A model generated the notes under the pieces. That model was not told the DNA's origin. It worked only from the letters and a program-made list of their open reading frames with translations, and did no database searches. Shown piece by piece: positions 48,123 to 57,403 of a stretch of DNA of 64,000 nucleotides. The stretch comes from Pseudomonas sp. Irchel s3h17. Its GTDB lineage: Bacteria; Pseudomonadota; Gammaproteobacteria; Pseudomonadales; Pseudomonadaceae. Positions within the stretch are counted from its first letter, which is position 1, and each line of letters opens with the position of its first letter. A program made the position numbers and the translations under genes. The stretch spans positions 152,593 through 216,592 of the forward strand of contig NZ_FYDL01000006.1 in NCBI RefSeq assembly GCF_900187505.1, read 5' to 3'.

Positions 48123-49745
48123 ATGTCAGAACAGGCTCAAGCTGTCGCCGGAACGCTCAGCGCCGGCACCAGCAAGGATACGCAGAAAGTCATTTTCGCC
48201 TCGTCCCTGGGGACGGTCTTCGAGTGGTATGACTTCTTCCTCTATGGCGCCCTCGCGGCGGTCATCAGCAAACAGTTCTTTGCCGGGGTCAACGACACCA
48301 CCGCCTTTATCTTCGCCCTGATGGCGTTTGCCGCCGGTTTCATCGTGCGCCCCTTCGGCGCCCTGGTGTTCGGCCGCCTGGGGGACATGATCGGGCGCAA
48401 GTACACCTTCCTGGCGACCATCGTCCTGATGGGGGTGGCGACCTTCTGTGTCGGCCTGTTGCCCAACTACGCCAGCATCGGGATTGCCGCGCCGATCATC
48501 CTGGTGCTGCTGCGCATGCTCCAGGGCCTCGCATTGGGTGGCGAATACGGCGGGGCCGCGACCTACGTCGCCGAGCACGCGCCCATGGGCAAGCGCGGCT
48601 TCCACACCAGCTGGATTCAGTCCACCGCCACCCTCGGCCTGCTGCTGTCGCTGCTGGTAGTGCTCGGCTGCCGTTACTTCACCGGTGACCAGTTCGAAGT
48701 CTGGGGCTGGCGCATTCCGTTCCTGCTGTCGATCGTGCTGCTGGGCATTTCCACCTGGATCCGCCTGAGCCTGCATGAGTCGCCGGCGTTCCTGAAGATG
48801 AAGGAGGAAGGCAAGTCCTGCAAGGCACCGATCCGCGAATCCTTCGGCAACTGGGAAAACCTCAAGGTCGTCCTGATCGCCCTGTTCAGCATCAACGCCG
48901 GGCAAGCGGTGACCTTCTATGCCGCCCAGTTCTACGTGCTGTTCTTCCTCACCCAGTTCCTGAAAATGGACCCTGCCCTGGCCAATACCTTGCTGATCGT
49001 CAGCGTGGTGATCGGCGCGCCGTTCTTCGTGTTCTTCGGCTGGCTGTCGGACCGGGTCGGCCGCAAGCCGATCCTGATGCTCGGCCTGCTGCTGGCGACC
49101 GTGCTGTACTTCCCGATCTTCAAGACCCTGGCCCACTACGCCAACCCGGCGATCGACCGCGCCAGCCAACAGGCGCCGATCACCGTGCTGGCCGACCCGG
49201 CAACCTGCACCTTCCAGTTCGACCCGGTGGGCAAGGCACGCTTTGACAGTCCTTGCGACAAGGTCAAGACCTTCCTGGTCAAACAGGGCCTGCCCTACAA
49301 CAGCGAAGCCGCGCCGGCCGGCAGCAACGTGCAGGTGAGCATCGGCGAAGTGAAAATCGACGGCTACGACGAAGCCGCCCTGCGCGGTGCCGTGACCCTG
49401 GCCGGCTATCCGCAGACCGCCGACACCCAGCTGATCAACAAACCGATGATCGTCGCCCTGATCGTCGCCCTGATCATCATCTCGGCCATGTGCTACGGGC
49501 CGCTGGCGGCGCTGATGGTCGAGCTGTTCCCGACCCGCATCCGCTACACCTCGATGTCCCTGCCCTATCACATCGGCAATGGCTGGTTCGGCGGCTTCCT
49601 GCCGACCGTCTCGTTCGCCTTGGTGGTGTACACCGGGGATATCTTCTACGGGTTGTGGTACCCGGTGCTGATCACCGGGGTCAGCCTGGTGGTGGGCCTG
49701 CTGTGCCTGCGTGAAACCAAGGATGTGGACCTGAACAAGAACTGA
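48123..49745 (+). CDS. MHS-type MFS transporter with extra periplasmic-loop-like insert
   Basis: 540 residues from the ATG at 48123, preceded by GAGGGA; a GTG at 48108 is less likely. Metabolite:H+ symporter features: SSLGTVFEWYDFFLYGALAAV, RPFGALVFGRLGDMIGRKYTF and LALGGEYGGAATYVAE. Family members run about 430-450 residues; here about 100 hydrophilic residues are inserted after SDRVGRKPILMLGLL and before the helix near 455, including two cysteines (CTFQF and PCDK). Its position behind the GMC gene suggests a shared pathway. Substrate unknown. Confidence 0.9.
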   Translation: MSEQAQAVAGTLSAGTSKDTQKVIFASSLGTVFEWYDFFLYGALAAVISKQFFAGVNDTTAFIFALMAFAAGFIVRPFGALVFGRLGDMIGRKYTFLATIVLMGVATFCVGLLPNYASIGIAAPIILVLLRMLQGLALGGEYGGAATYVAEHAPMGKRGFHTSWIQSTATLGLLLSLLVVLGCRYFTGDQFEVWGWRIPFLLSIVLLGISTWIRLSLHESPAFLKMKEEGKSCKAPIRESFGNWENLKVVLIALFSINAGQAVTFYAAQFYVLFFLTQFLKMDPALANTLLIVSVVIGAPFFVFFGWLSDRVGRKPILMLGLLLATVLYFPIFKTLAHYANPAIDRASQQAPITVLADPATCTFQFDPVGKARFDSPCDKVKTFLVKQGLPYNSEAAPAGSNVQVSIGEVKIDGYDEAALRGAVTLAGYPQTADTQLINKPMIVALIVALIIISAMCYGPLAALMVELFPTRIRYTSMSLPYHIGNGWFGGFLPTVSFALVVYTGDIFYGLWYPVLITGVSLVVGLLCLRETKDVDLNKN

Positions 49746-49757
49746 TTCAGGACACGG

Positions 49758-49792
49758 GCCCGCCCACTCATGGCAGTGGGCGGGCTTTTTTT
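49758..49792 (+). terminator. Intrinsic terminator after the MHS transporter
   Basis: GCCCGCCCACT (49758-49768) pairs exactly with AGTGGGCGGGC (49775-49785) and is followed by seven T residues. Confidence 0.93.
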
Positions 49793-49894
49793 GCCGACGC
49801 GCACCGATCGCGCCAACCAGCCGGATGGCTGCAATCAGGAAAAACCCGTCTAGGATTGATGCCATTCCTTTGTGCATCCAGGAGCTGCCACCTC

Positions 49895-50113
49895 ATGTCC
49901 TTCCAAGCCTATCTGGACAACATCCAGGCCAAGACCGGCAAATCGCCGGCCGACCTCAAACAACTGGCGAACGAAAAGGGCTTCGCCGAAGACGGTAAAT
50001 TGAAAGCGGGCGTAAAGGCCGGCCAGATCATCGAATGGCTCAAATCCGACTTCGACCTGGGCCATGGGCACTCCATGGCGATTTACGCACTGCTCAAGGG
50101 TAAAGAGTCCTGA
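49895..50113 (+). CDS. Small DUF4287-type protein
   Basis: 72 residues from the ATG at 49895, preceded by AGGAG. The sequence SFQAYLDNIQAKTGKSPADL and IIEWLKSDFDLGHGHSMAI matches the small DUF4287 domain, found alone or fused in many bacteria. It is likely a soluble helical protein; its function is unknown. No partner gene is evident. Confidence 0.82.
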   Translation: MSFQAYLDNIQAKTGKSPADLKQLANEKGFAEDGKLKAGVKAGQIIEWLKSDFDLGHGHSMAIYALLKGKES

Positions 50114-50146
50114 CTACCCAGGCCGACTGACTGAAAAAACCACCCA

Positions 50147-50328
50147 GGTTAATGCCGATCAGTTAAGCCAAAGACCAGCCGAACATAGAACCCGTGGCGA
50201 GGGAGCTTGCTCCCGCTGGGGCGCAAAGCGGCCCTGCTTTGGGGCTGCTACGCAGCCCAGCGGGAGCAAGCTCCCTCGCCACGGGTTTCGTGTTCGGCTT
50301 TATTTCTCTTAACTGACCGGCATTAACC
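50147..50328. repeat. 182-bp nested inverted repeat with a BIME core
   Basis: Outer arms 50147-50167 and 50308-50328 are complementary at 20 of 21 positions (GGTTAATGCC ... GGCATTAACC). Inside, CCGAACA (50179-50185) pairs with TGTTCGG (50291-50297). At the centre, 31 bases at 50190-50220 pair perfectly with 50256-50286, the REP core CGAGGGAGCTTGCTCCCG type. The size resembles the R178 repeats described in P. fluorescens SBW25, but identity to that family has not been checked. Confidence 0.82.
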
Positions 50329-50385
50329 ACTCAGGCCCATGATAATCAGCGGCACTTTCATGGGCGCCGGGTGGAACAACATCGT

Positions 50386-50526
50386 TATATATCGACTGTT
50401 CTTAACACCCCTACTTGCGTCCATCCAACTCTCACCTGTCTGATACCTGAATAATATGACTTCCAAGGTTGACTTCATTAAGTCGCCTGCGTAAATTGCG
50501 CGGGCCGGTTATTCCGGCCTTTTTTC
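50386..50526 (+). ncRNA. Putative small RNA ending in a strong terminator
   Basis: GGCCGG (50503-50508), a TTATT loop and CCGGCC (50514-50519) followed by six T residues form a textbook intrinsic terminator with no coding frame in front of it. Upstream, a TTATAT element at 50386-50391 could be a -10. The 130-base interval has unpaired C-rich segments (ACACCCCTACTTGCG, CCATCCAACTCTCACC), as in Hfq- or Crc-linked regulatory RNAs. Start and identity are unproven. Confidence 0.4.
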
Positions 50527-50709
50527 AACTCACAAAAGAATCCAATGGACACAGTATCTAGACGCTGTCTGGCTGATGCGAATGTGCAGAGCCGGGCACT
50601 TAACCCAAATATTGACGGGACTCGACACCTCGGTCGGGTAAGCTGCGCTAGAGCTTGACGCTCCGCCGTAACTTGCCTCTCCGGCGCCAGTCCGGTCGCG
50701 AGGCATGTT

Positions 50710-51000
50710 ATGCACTTCACATCCACGGTAATGCCCGGTGTCCGCGCCTTCGCCAACGCGATGCGCGCCAAGCGGTGCCACGCGCAAGCAGCCATGGCCC
50801 GCGCCACCCTTTCCGCCCCTCCTTCGCGCATGCAGCATCATCTGCGTGCCCATTGGCGCGTCTGTCCCCTGAGCGGGCAACTCCAGCAACGCTGGCGCCT
50901 GGACGCAAGCCAGGAACCACCGAACCGCCGCTTCGCGCATCTGTTGCAGCAGGTCGGCCTCGTGCTCGGCCTGAACTTTGGCGCGCACACTTTCAGTTGA
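50710..51000 (+). CDS. Possible small basic protein
   Basis: A 96-codon frame from the ATG at 50710, with GAGG 7 bases upstream. The central stretch HLRAHWRVCPLSGQLQQRWRL resembles the Trp-Arg-Val-Cys-Pro pattern of short uncharacterised Pseudomonas proteins. The composition is Arg/Ala-rich. Its stop lies inside a small hairpin (ACTTTCAG-CTGAAAGT, about 50990-51010). It could be a real small gene or a GC-driven chance frame. Confidence 0.45.
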   Translation: MHFTSTVMPGVRAFANAMRAKRCHAQAAMARATLSAPPSRMQHHLRAHWRVCPLSGQLQQRWRLDASQEPPNRRFAHLLQQVGLVLGLNFGAHTFS

Positions 51001-51284
51001 CCTGAAAGTTCTACGGACTCTTTAACCGGCGTTTTCCTTATTCAGGAATTCGGCAACTTTCTATTGCCTGCTTAAACATAAAAACAGTGGATACCACCAT
51101 GGACGAAGCCAGTAGACGGTTCGCTGCATACCTGTTGTTGCCCGGCATGCAGCGAACGTTAAAGCATAAGAAACATAACTCCCTGAATCGATCGCTTATG
51201 GGCGGCTCGACATACTTTCGCTCGTCTTTAATTAGCTGAGTTGTCGGTGTGTCGTGCCGCAAGCCAGCGGCAGGAGCACACGCT
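51001..51284. promoter_or_regulatory. Leader region of mgtA
   Basis: 284 bases, AT-richer than the surrounding genes, with an inverted repeat CATAAG ... CTTATG about 51166-51200 and poly-A/T tracts. No coding frame stands out. The length would allow an RNA leader that senses Mg2+, as in enteric mgtA, but no known structure is recognised. I found no clear PhoP direct repeat (two TTCAG units 11 bases apart). Confidence 0.45.
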
Positions 51285-53999
51285 ATGACCACCGTAAAAA
51301 AACCGAAGAAAACCACCCAGGGCGCCACGGCCGACGACACCCGGCTGTCGATGCGCGCGGCCCGTGAAGCACAGAACGGCCTGGCGGTGACCTTCGCCAA
51401 CGTCAAGACCACCCCCGCCGGCCTGACCGAACTCGACGCCGAAGGCCGGCTGCAACGCGAAGGCTTCAACGAGGTCGCCCACGACAAGCCACCCCACGCC
51501 CTGGTGCAAGTACTCAAGGCCTTCAACAACCCCTTCATCTACGTGCTGATGACGCTGACCCTCATCAGCTTCATCACCGACTTCTGGCTGCCCCTGCAGG
51601 CAGGCGAGGAAACCGACCTGACCGGGGTCATCATCGTCCTGGTCATGGTCCTGGCCAGCGGCCTGATGCGCTTCTGGCAGGAGTACCGCTCCGGCAAATC
51701 CGCCGAAGCCCTCAAATCCATGGTACGCACCACCGCCACCGTGCTGCGCCGCGAGCAGGTGGGCAGCAAGTCGGTGCTGCGCGAAGTGCCGATGCGTGAA
51801 CTGGTAGCGGGTGACATCATCCAGTTGTCTGCCGGCGACATGATCCCGGCCGATGTCCGGCTGATCGAATCCCGGGACCTGTTTATCAGTCAGGCGGTCC
51901 TGACCGGTGAGGCCTTGCCGGTCGAGAAGTACGACACCCTGGGCAACGTCGCCCAGAAATCTGCCTCCGCCACGGCAGCCGACCAGGCCAACCTGCTGGA
52001 CTTGCCCAACATCTGCTTCATGGGCACCAACGTGGTCAGCGGCACCGCCCGGGCGGTCGTCGTCGCCACGGGCCCACGCACCTACTTCGGTTCGCTGGCC
52101 AAGGCCATCGTCGGCTCGCGGGTGCAAACCGCCTTCGACCGGGGAGTGAACAGCGTCAGCTGGCTGCTGATCCGCTTCATGCTGGTGATGGTGCCGGTGG
52201 TGCTGTTGATCAACGGCTTCACCAAGGGCGACTGGAGCGAAGCCTTCATGTTCGCCCTGGCGGTCGCCGTCGGCCTGACCCCGGAAATGCTGCCGATGAT
52301 CGTCAGCGCCAACCTGGCCAAGGGGGCGGTGGCGATGGCCAAGCGCAAGGTGGTGGTCAAGCGCCTCAATGCGATCCAGAACTTCGGTTCGATGGACGTG
52401 CTGTGCACCGACAAGACCGGCACCCTGACCCAGGACAAGATCATCCTCGAGCATCACATCAACGTCGACGGACAGCGTGATGACTCGATCCTCGAACTGG
52501 CCTGGCTCAACAGCCATCACCAGAGCGGCATGAAAAACCTGATGGATCAGGCGGTGGTGCAGTTCGCCGAACGCAACCCGAAGTTCCAGCCGCCGTTCGC
52601 CTACAGCAAGGTCGATGAACTGCCGTTCGACTTCATTCGCCGGCGCCTGTCGATCATCGTCAAGGACAGCCGCGACGATCACCTGTTGATCTGCAAGGGC
52701 GCGGTCGAGGAGATGCTGAACATCGCCAGCCACATCCAGGAGGACGGCGTGGTCGTTCACCTGGACCCACAGCGACGCACCGAGTTGCTGAACAAGGCGT
52801 GCGAATACAACGAAGACGGTTTCCGCGTACTGCTGCTGGCCACCCGCAAGATCCCCAAGGCGCAGAGCAAGCACCAGTACACCACCAGCGATGAGCGGGA
52901 ACTGGTGATCCGTGGTTTCCTGACCTTCCTCGATCCGCCGAAGGAAACCGCCGGGCCGGCGATTGCCGCACTGCGTGACATGGGTGTGACCGTCAAGGTG
53001 CTGACCGGCGACAACGCCGTGGTGACCTGCAAGATCTGCCGCGAAGTCGGGCTGGAGCCCGGCACGCCCCTGCTTGGGCAGGACATCGAACGCATGGACG
53101 AAGCGACCCTCAAGCGCCGGGTCGAAGAACGCACGGTATTCGCCAAGCTCACCCCGCTGCAGAAATCCCGGGTGCTCAAGGCCTTGCAATCGAACGGCCA
53201 CACCGTGGGCTTTCTCGGCGACGGGATCAACGACGCCCCGGCCCTGCGGGACGCCGATGTGGGCATCTCGGTCGACAGCGGCACCGACATCGCCAAGGAA
53301 TCGGCGGACATCATCCTGCTGGAAAAGAGCCTGATGGTGCTCGAAGAAGGCGTCCTCAAAGGCCGCGAGACCTTCGGCAACATCATGAAGTACCTGAACA
53401 TGACCGCCAGCTCGAACTTCGGCAACGTGTTTTCGGTGCTGGTGGCCAGTGCCTTCATCCCCTTCCTGCCGATGCTGGCGATCCACCTGCTGCTGCAAAA
53501 CCTGATGTACGACATCTCTCAGCTGGCACTGCCCTGGGACAAGATGGACAAGGAGTACCTGAGCAAACCGCGCAAGTGGGACGCCAAGAACATCGGGCGC
53601 TTCATGCTGTGGATCGGGCCGACCTCGTCGATCTTCGACATCACCACCTTTGCCTTGATGTGGTACGTGTTCGCCGCCAACAGCGTGGAAATGCAGACCC
53701 TGTTCCAGTCCGGCTGGTTCATCGAAGGGTTGCTCTCGCAAACCCTGGTGGTGCACATGCTGCGCACGCAAAAGATCCCGTTCTTCCAGAGCACCGCCGC
53801 GTTGCCGGTGATCCTGATGACCGGGCTGGTGATGGTGCTGGGCATCTACATTCCGTTCTCGCCGCTGGGCACCCTGGTTGGCCTGCAACCGCTGCCGTGG
53901 TCGTACTTCCCATGGCTGGTGGGCACCCTGCTCAGCTACTGCGTGGTCGCGCAGTTGATGAAGACCCTGTACATCCGCCGTTTCAAGCAATGGTACTGA
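51285..53999 (+). CDS. mgtA: Magnesium-translocating P-type ATPase MgtA
   Basis: 904 residues from the ATG at 51285, preceded by CAGGAG; an in-frame start at 51249 is less likely. P-type ATPase features: actuator TGEALPVEK, phosphorylation site DKTGTLTQD, nucleotide domain KGAVEEML, hinge TGDNAVVTCKICR and GDGINDAPALRDADVGISVD. Ten membrane helices with the P3-type QNLMYDISQLALPWD. It imports Mg2+ when it is scarce. Length equals E. coli MgtA (898). Probably controlled by PhoPQ or by its leader RNA. Confidence 0.95.
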   Translation: MTTVKKPKKTTQGATADDTRLSMRAAREAQNGLAVTFANVKTTPAGLTELDAEGRLQREGFNEVAHDKPPHALVQVLKAFNNPFIYVLMTLTLISFITDFWLPLQAGEETDLTGVIIVLVMVLASGLMRFWQEYRSGKSAEALKSMVRTTATVLRREQVGSKSVLREVPMRELVAGDIIQLSAGDMIPADVRLIESRDLFISQAVLTGEALPVEKYDTLGNVAQKSASATAADQANLLDLPNICFMGTNVVSGTARAVVVATGPRTYFGSLAKAIVGSRVQTAFDRGVNSVSWLLIRFMLVMVPVVLLINGFTKGDWSEAFMFALAVAVGLTPEMLPMIVSANLAKGAVAMAKRKVVVKRLNAIQNFGSMDVLCTDKTGTLTQDKIILEHHINVDGQRDDSILELAWLNSHHQSGMKNLMDQAVVQFAERNPKFQPPFAYSKVDELPFDFIRRRLSIIVKDSRDDHLLICKGAVEEMLNIASHIQEDGVVVHLDPQRRTELLNKACEYNEDGFRVLLLATRKIPKAQSKHQYTTSDERELVIRGFLTFLDPPKETAGPAIAALRDMGVTVKVLTGDNAVVTCKICREVGLEPGTPLLGQDIERMDEATLKRRVEERTVFAKLTPLQKSRVLKALQSNGHTVGFLGDGINDAPALRDADVGISVDSGTDIAKESADIILLEKSLMVLEEGVLKGRETFGNIMKYLNMTASSNFGNVFSVLVASAFIPFLPMLAIHLLLQNLMYDISQLALPWDKMDKEYLSKPRKWDAKNIGRFMLWIGPTSSIFDITTFALMWYVFAANSVEMQTLFQSGWFIEGLLSQTLVVHMLRTQKIPFFQSTAALPVILMTGLVMVLGIYIPFSPLGTLVGLQPLPWSYFPWLVGTLLSYCVVAQLMKTLYIRRFKQWY

Positions 54000-54020
54000 G
54001 TGCCTGAACCCCACCACCGA

Positions 54021-54053
54021 TGGGTCATGGGCCGCCTCACGGCCCATGACCCA
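54021..54053 (+). terminator. 14-bp perfect hairpin after mgtA
   Basis: TGGGTCATGGGCCG (54021-54034) pairs exactly with CGGCCCATGACCCA (54040-54053) over a 5-base loop. There is no T-run, so it may attenuate or protect the mRNA rather than end it. Confidence 0.6.
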
Positions 54054-54096
54054 GGGCACTTTCATGGAGCAACCACATGAAACAGGATCAAGCACC

Positions 54097-54450
54097 ATGC
54101 GTGTGCTGATGTGCGCCGGGCGCCACTACGCCGATCGCCAAACCTGCCGCCAGGTGCTCAACGCCTACCAGCGCCTGCACAAGATCAGCGTGCTGATTCA
54201 CGGCGGCCATCCGCTGCTGGGCGGCGAGGTCGAAGACTGGGCCCGGGAACAGGGCGTCGACATCGTGCGCTATCCCCCCAACTGGCAGTTGCACGGCAAG
54301 CAGGCCGAACGCCTGCGCAACACCTTCATGCTCAACGACAGCCGACCGGACATCGTCATCGCCTTGCCCGGCGGCGAAGACACCCAGGCCCTGCTGGCCC
54401 AGGCCAACGCGGCCAGCATTCAGACCCTGTCGATCAACGAACGGACTTAA
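54097..54450 (+). CDS. DUF2493/SLOG-fold small protein
   Basis: 117 residues from the ATG at 54097 (RVLMCAGRHYADR); earlier in-frame ATGs at 54046 and 54064 overlap the hairpin or lack a good ribosome site. It has the SLOG nucleotide-ligand pattern: CAGRHYAD at the N terminus, LIHGGHPLLGGEVEDW (phosphate-loop-like) and IALPGGEDTQALL. DUF2493/YspA proteins are predicted to bind nucleotide-derived ligands; the ligand is unknown. It follows mgtA by 97 bases. Confidence 0.75.
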   Translation: MRVLMCAGRHYADRQTCRQVLNAYQRLHKISVLIHGGHPLLGGEVEDWAREQGVDIVRYPPNWQLHGKQAERLRNTFMLNDSRPDIVIALPGGEDTQALLAQANAASIQTLSINERT

Positions 54451-54533
54451 TCCCCGTTCACTCCCTGAATCAAGGAGGCACCCGCGCGCCCGCGCACTGC
54501 CTCCCTCCTCGAATGCATCACGCAGAGGTCAAC

Positions 54534-55313
54534 ATGCCAAAGCACCCTTCCCACCGCCGTACTCACTCATTCACCCACGACCTGCCGCCAGCCAAGCGCC
54601 GCATGCTGCGGCGCAACCTGATGTTCGTCGGCATGACCCTGACGGCCATTGCCGGCCTGTCACTGACCTCCAGGGCCAACGCCGCCGGCGGTGCCTACGT
54701 GGTCGACGACGGTGCCATCAATGCCCCCGGCGAATGCAACGTCGACCTGTGGCATCAGAGCGGCCGACACAATCATTCTGCCAACAACCTGGTGCTGTCC
54801 CAGGCCTGTACCTTCAAGGGGCTTCCCGGGATTCAACTCGGCGCCGCCATCGAGCACGGCCGTGACGACGGGGACGGCGAAACCCAAGTCAGCCCGCAAC
54901 TCAAGGCACAATTGCTCAACCGCGAAGACCTCGGCCTGCAACTGGCCCTGGCCGCCAACGCCCACGTGGCCATTCACCGGGCGCACGCCTTCGACGGTGC
55001 CGACTTGAGCCTGCCCCTGACCTACACGCCGATCCAGGCCCTGCGCCTGAACCTCAACGCCGGTTGGGCCCATGCCTATGACGAAGGTGAACAGAACCAC
55101 CGCTGGACCTGGGGCACGGGTGTGGAATACGACCTGGCCGACGCCCTGACCCTGATCGCCGAGCGCTTCGGCCAGAGGGGCGGCCAACAGGCGTGGCAGG
55201 CGGGTCCGCGGTTGCACATTGGCGAACGCCTGGATCTGGATTTAGTGGTCGGACGCGACCTGACCCAGGACCGCGATCAGTGGCTGACGACAGGGCTGAC
55301 GTTGCGGTTCTAG
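54534..55313 (+). CDS. Predicted outer-membrane protein
   Basis: 259 residues from the ATG at 54534, preceded by AGAGG. A long basic N terminus leads into a hydrophobic signal (LMFVGMTLTAIAGLSL) and a probable cleavage site ANA-AG near residue 51. The mature part has alternating strands (GIQLGAAIEHG, LQLALAANAHVAIH, LRLNLNAGWAHAY, LDLDLVVGRDL) and a C-terminal Phe, as in beta-barrels. I recognise no named family. Three genes, mgtA, the SLOG protein and this one, are in tandem, but co-function is unknown. Confidence 0.7.
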   Translation: MPKHPSHRRTHSFTHDLPPAKRRMLRRNLMFVGMTLTAIAGLSLTSRANAAGGAYVVDDGAINAPGECNVDLWHQSGRHNHSANNLVLSQACTFKGLPGIQLGAAIEHGRDDGDGETQVSPQLKAQLLNREDLGLQLALAANAHVAIHRAHAFDGADLSLPLTYTPIQALRLNLNAGWAHAYDEGEQNHRWTWGTGVEYDLADALTLIAERFGQRGGQQAWQAGPRLHIGERLDLDLVVGRDLTQDRDQWLTTGLTLRF

Positions 55314-55328
55314 CGCCGGGCGCCGGCC

Positions 55329-56732
55329 CTATCGATGGCCGTTGGGAAACACCAACCGAAACACCGTCACACTCCCCGGCAGGCTCTGCACCTGGGCCAG
55401 GCCCTGGTGCAGGCTCATGATCGAGCGCACGATCGCCAGCCCCAGGCCAGTGCCGCCTTCAGTGCGCGAGCGGCTGTGTTCGACCCGGTAAAAACGCTCG
55501 AACAGGTGCGGCAAATGCTGCGCCGCAATGCCGGCGCCGGGGTTGCCCACCAGCACCGAGACCTGCTCGGTATGGGACTCGATGACGATGGACACCTCGT
55601 TGCCCGCCGGGCAGTGGCGGATGGCATTGGACAACAGGTTGGACATCGCGCGCTGGATCATCAGCCGATCACCCAGGGTATACCCGGCGCCCGAGACTCG
55701 CAGGCTGATGCGTTTTTCTTCGGCCGTCAGGGAAAACAGGTCCACGACCTTCCGCGCTTCGTCTTCCAGCGTAATCCGTTCAAACGGCACCAGTGCCGCC
55801 GGATGGCTGACCTGGGCCAGGAACAGCATGTCGGAGACGATCCGGTTGACCCGCCCCAACTCCTCCGTACACGACTCCAGTACGGTCTTGTACTCGGTGC
55901 TCGGCCGCTCGCGCGACAGCGTCACCTGGGCCTTGCCCATCAGGTTGGTGATCGGCGTACGCAGTTCGTGGGCCAGGTCATCGGAGAACTGCGACAACTG
56001 CTGCACGCCGCTGTCGAGCCGGTGCAGCATGAAGTTGATGCCATGGGCCAGCTCGCTGAGCTCCTGGGGCATGTTGACCTCGGACAGGCGATGGCTCAGG
56101 TCCTGGGCGCAGATCATCGCCGCCACCTTGCGAAACTCGCGCAGGGGCGCAAGACCCCGCTGGACAATCGCCCACGCACTGAGGCCGATCAGGATCAGCA
56201 GCAACGGCAAGGCAATCAGGGTCGAACTCAAGTAAGCACTGAGCAGTGCTTCGTCATTGGAGCGATCGATCGACAACAGCACCGGCACCGAGTCGCCATT
56301 TTTCAACGCCACCAGTTGGGTCGCGGTGAGGAAGTGCCGGCCCTCACCGTCCGAGCGGCTGAAATACGAGACCCGGTCCAGGCTCGCAGTGGCGGCTTTG
56401 CGCCGGGCGAGTGCCGACGCTGGCGGTTCGCTGCCGACACTGAGCAACGGCGTGGTCGGGTTGTTCTTGTCGAGGATCGTCAGGTTCAGGTTGTCATGGC
56501 CCATCACCTGGTCCAGCAGCGAGTGCGGCTTGAGCGCGATATCGCCGGCGGTCAAGCCCATCGACAGACTGTGCTCGAGTTGCTGCATCTTTTTCTCGAG
56601 GCTGTTTTTCGCCATCGAGTCGAGCTCATGGGTCAGCGCCAGGAACGCCAGCACCGCCAGCAACACTACCAGCACCGCACCCAGGACGCTCACCGTCAGC
56701 CCCAACCGCATCGACAGGCTGGCCGGCTTCAT
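55329..56732 (-). CDS. czcS: Heavy-metal sensor histidine kinase (CzcS/CopS type)
   Basis: 467 residues from the ATG at 56732, which overlaps the stop of the response regulator gene. Helix about 11-31, periplasmic sensing domain about 32-165, second helix about 167-187, HAMP, H-box [19 protein letters not shown]-box NLLSNAIRH and G-box GNPGAGI, then [13 protein letters not shown]. The layout is that of the CusS/CopS/CzcS heavy-metal sensors that detect periplasmic Cu, Zn, Cd or Co. The czcCBA genes beyond the regulator are the expected targets. Confidence 0.9.
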   Translation of the reverse strand: MKPASLSMRLGLTVSVLGAVLVVLLAVLAFLALTHELDSMAKNSLEKKMQQLEHSLSMGLTAGDIALKPHSLLDQVMGHDNLNLTILDKNNPTTPLLSVGSEPPASALARRKAATASLDRVSYFSRSDGEGRHFLTATQLVALKNGDSVPVLLSIDRSNDEALLSAYLSSTLIALPLLLILIGLSAWAIVQRGLAPLREFRKVAAMICAQDLSHRLSEVNMPQELSELAHGINFMLHRLDSGVQQLSQFSDDLAHELRTPITNLMGKAQVTLSRERPSTEYKTVLESCTEELGRVNRIVSDMLFLAQVSHPAALVPFERITLEDEARKVVDLFSLTAEEKRISLRVSGAGYTLGDRLMIQRAMSNLLSNAIRHCPAGNEVSIVIESHTEQVSVLVGNPGAGIAAQHLPHLFERFYRVEHSRSRTEGGTGLGLAIVRSIMSLHQGLAQVQSLPGSVTVFRLVFPNGHR

Positions 56733-57403
56733 TCCCTCGCCTCCAACACATAGCCGACGCCGCGCAAGGTGTGAATCAGCTTGCTGTCGAACGGGTCGTC
56801 GATTTTTGCCCGCAAGCGCCGGATCGAGACTTCGACCACGTTGGTGTCGCAATCAAAGTTCATGTCCCACACCAGGGAGATGATCTGGGTGCGCGACAGC
56901 ACTTCACCGGACTGGCGCATCAACAGGTGCAGCAACGCGAACTCCTTGGTGGTCAGGTCGATGCGTTGTTCGCCGCGATAGGCCCGGTGCCGGCCCTGAT
57001 CCAGTTCGAGGTCCGCCACCTTCAGCACCTGTGACACCGGCATCTGCTCGCTGCGGCGCAGCAAGGTACGCACCCGGGCCAGCAACTCGGGAAACTCGAA
57101 TGGCTTGACCAGATAGTCATCCGCCCCCAGGTCCAGCCCCCTGACCTTGTCGGCCAGGCGTCCCCTGGCGGTCAACATCATTACCCGGGTGTTGCCACTC
57201 TTGCGGATCAACTCCAGCACGCCCCAGCCATCGATCTCGGGCAGATTCACGTCCAGTATCACCAGGTCATAGGCCTGTTGCCGGGCCAGGTGAAGTCCAT
57301 CCGGACCGGTCGAGGCACAATCCACGACATAACCACTTTCACTCAGGCCTTGATGCAAGTACTCGGCGGTTTTTAGTTCATCCTCGACCACAAGGATTCG
57401 CAT
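56729..57403 (-). CDS. czcR: OmpR-family response regulator (CzcR/CopR type)
   Basis: 224 residues: receiver domain with [18 protein letters not shown] and phosphoacceptor Asp in [15 protein letters not shown] (about residue 51), then an OmpR winged helix ending in [27 protein letters not shown]. It overlaps czcS by ATGA, forming a two-component operon, and is divergent from czcCBA over a 476-base region. Confidence 0.92.
   Translation of the reverse strand: MRILVVEDELKTAEYLHQGLSESGYVVDCASTGPDGLHLARQQAYDLVILDVNLPEIDGWGVLELIRKSGNTRVMMLTARGRLADKVRGLDLGADDYLVKPFEFPELLARVRTLLRRSEQMPVSQVLKVADLELDQGRHRAYRGEQRIDLTTKEFALLHLLMRQSGEVLSRTQIISLVWDMNFDCDTNVVEVSIRRLRAKIDDPFDSKLIHTLRGVGYVLEARE

Noticed and set aside
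50386..50526. Identity of the sRNA candidate with ErsA or another named RNA
   Set aside because: Known loci for such RNAs lie beside other genes, and I cannot confirm the sequence from memory.
51001..51284. PhoP box upstream of mgtA
   Set aside because: A TTCAG-like pair near 51046 has the wrong spacing for the direct repeat.
51228..54098. 956-codon antisense frame over mgtA
   Set aside because: Shadow frame; mgtA on the plus strand has all P-type ATPase motifs.
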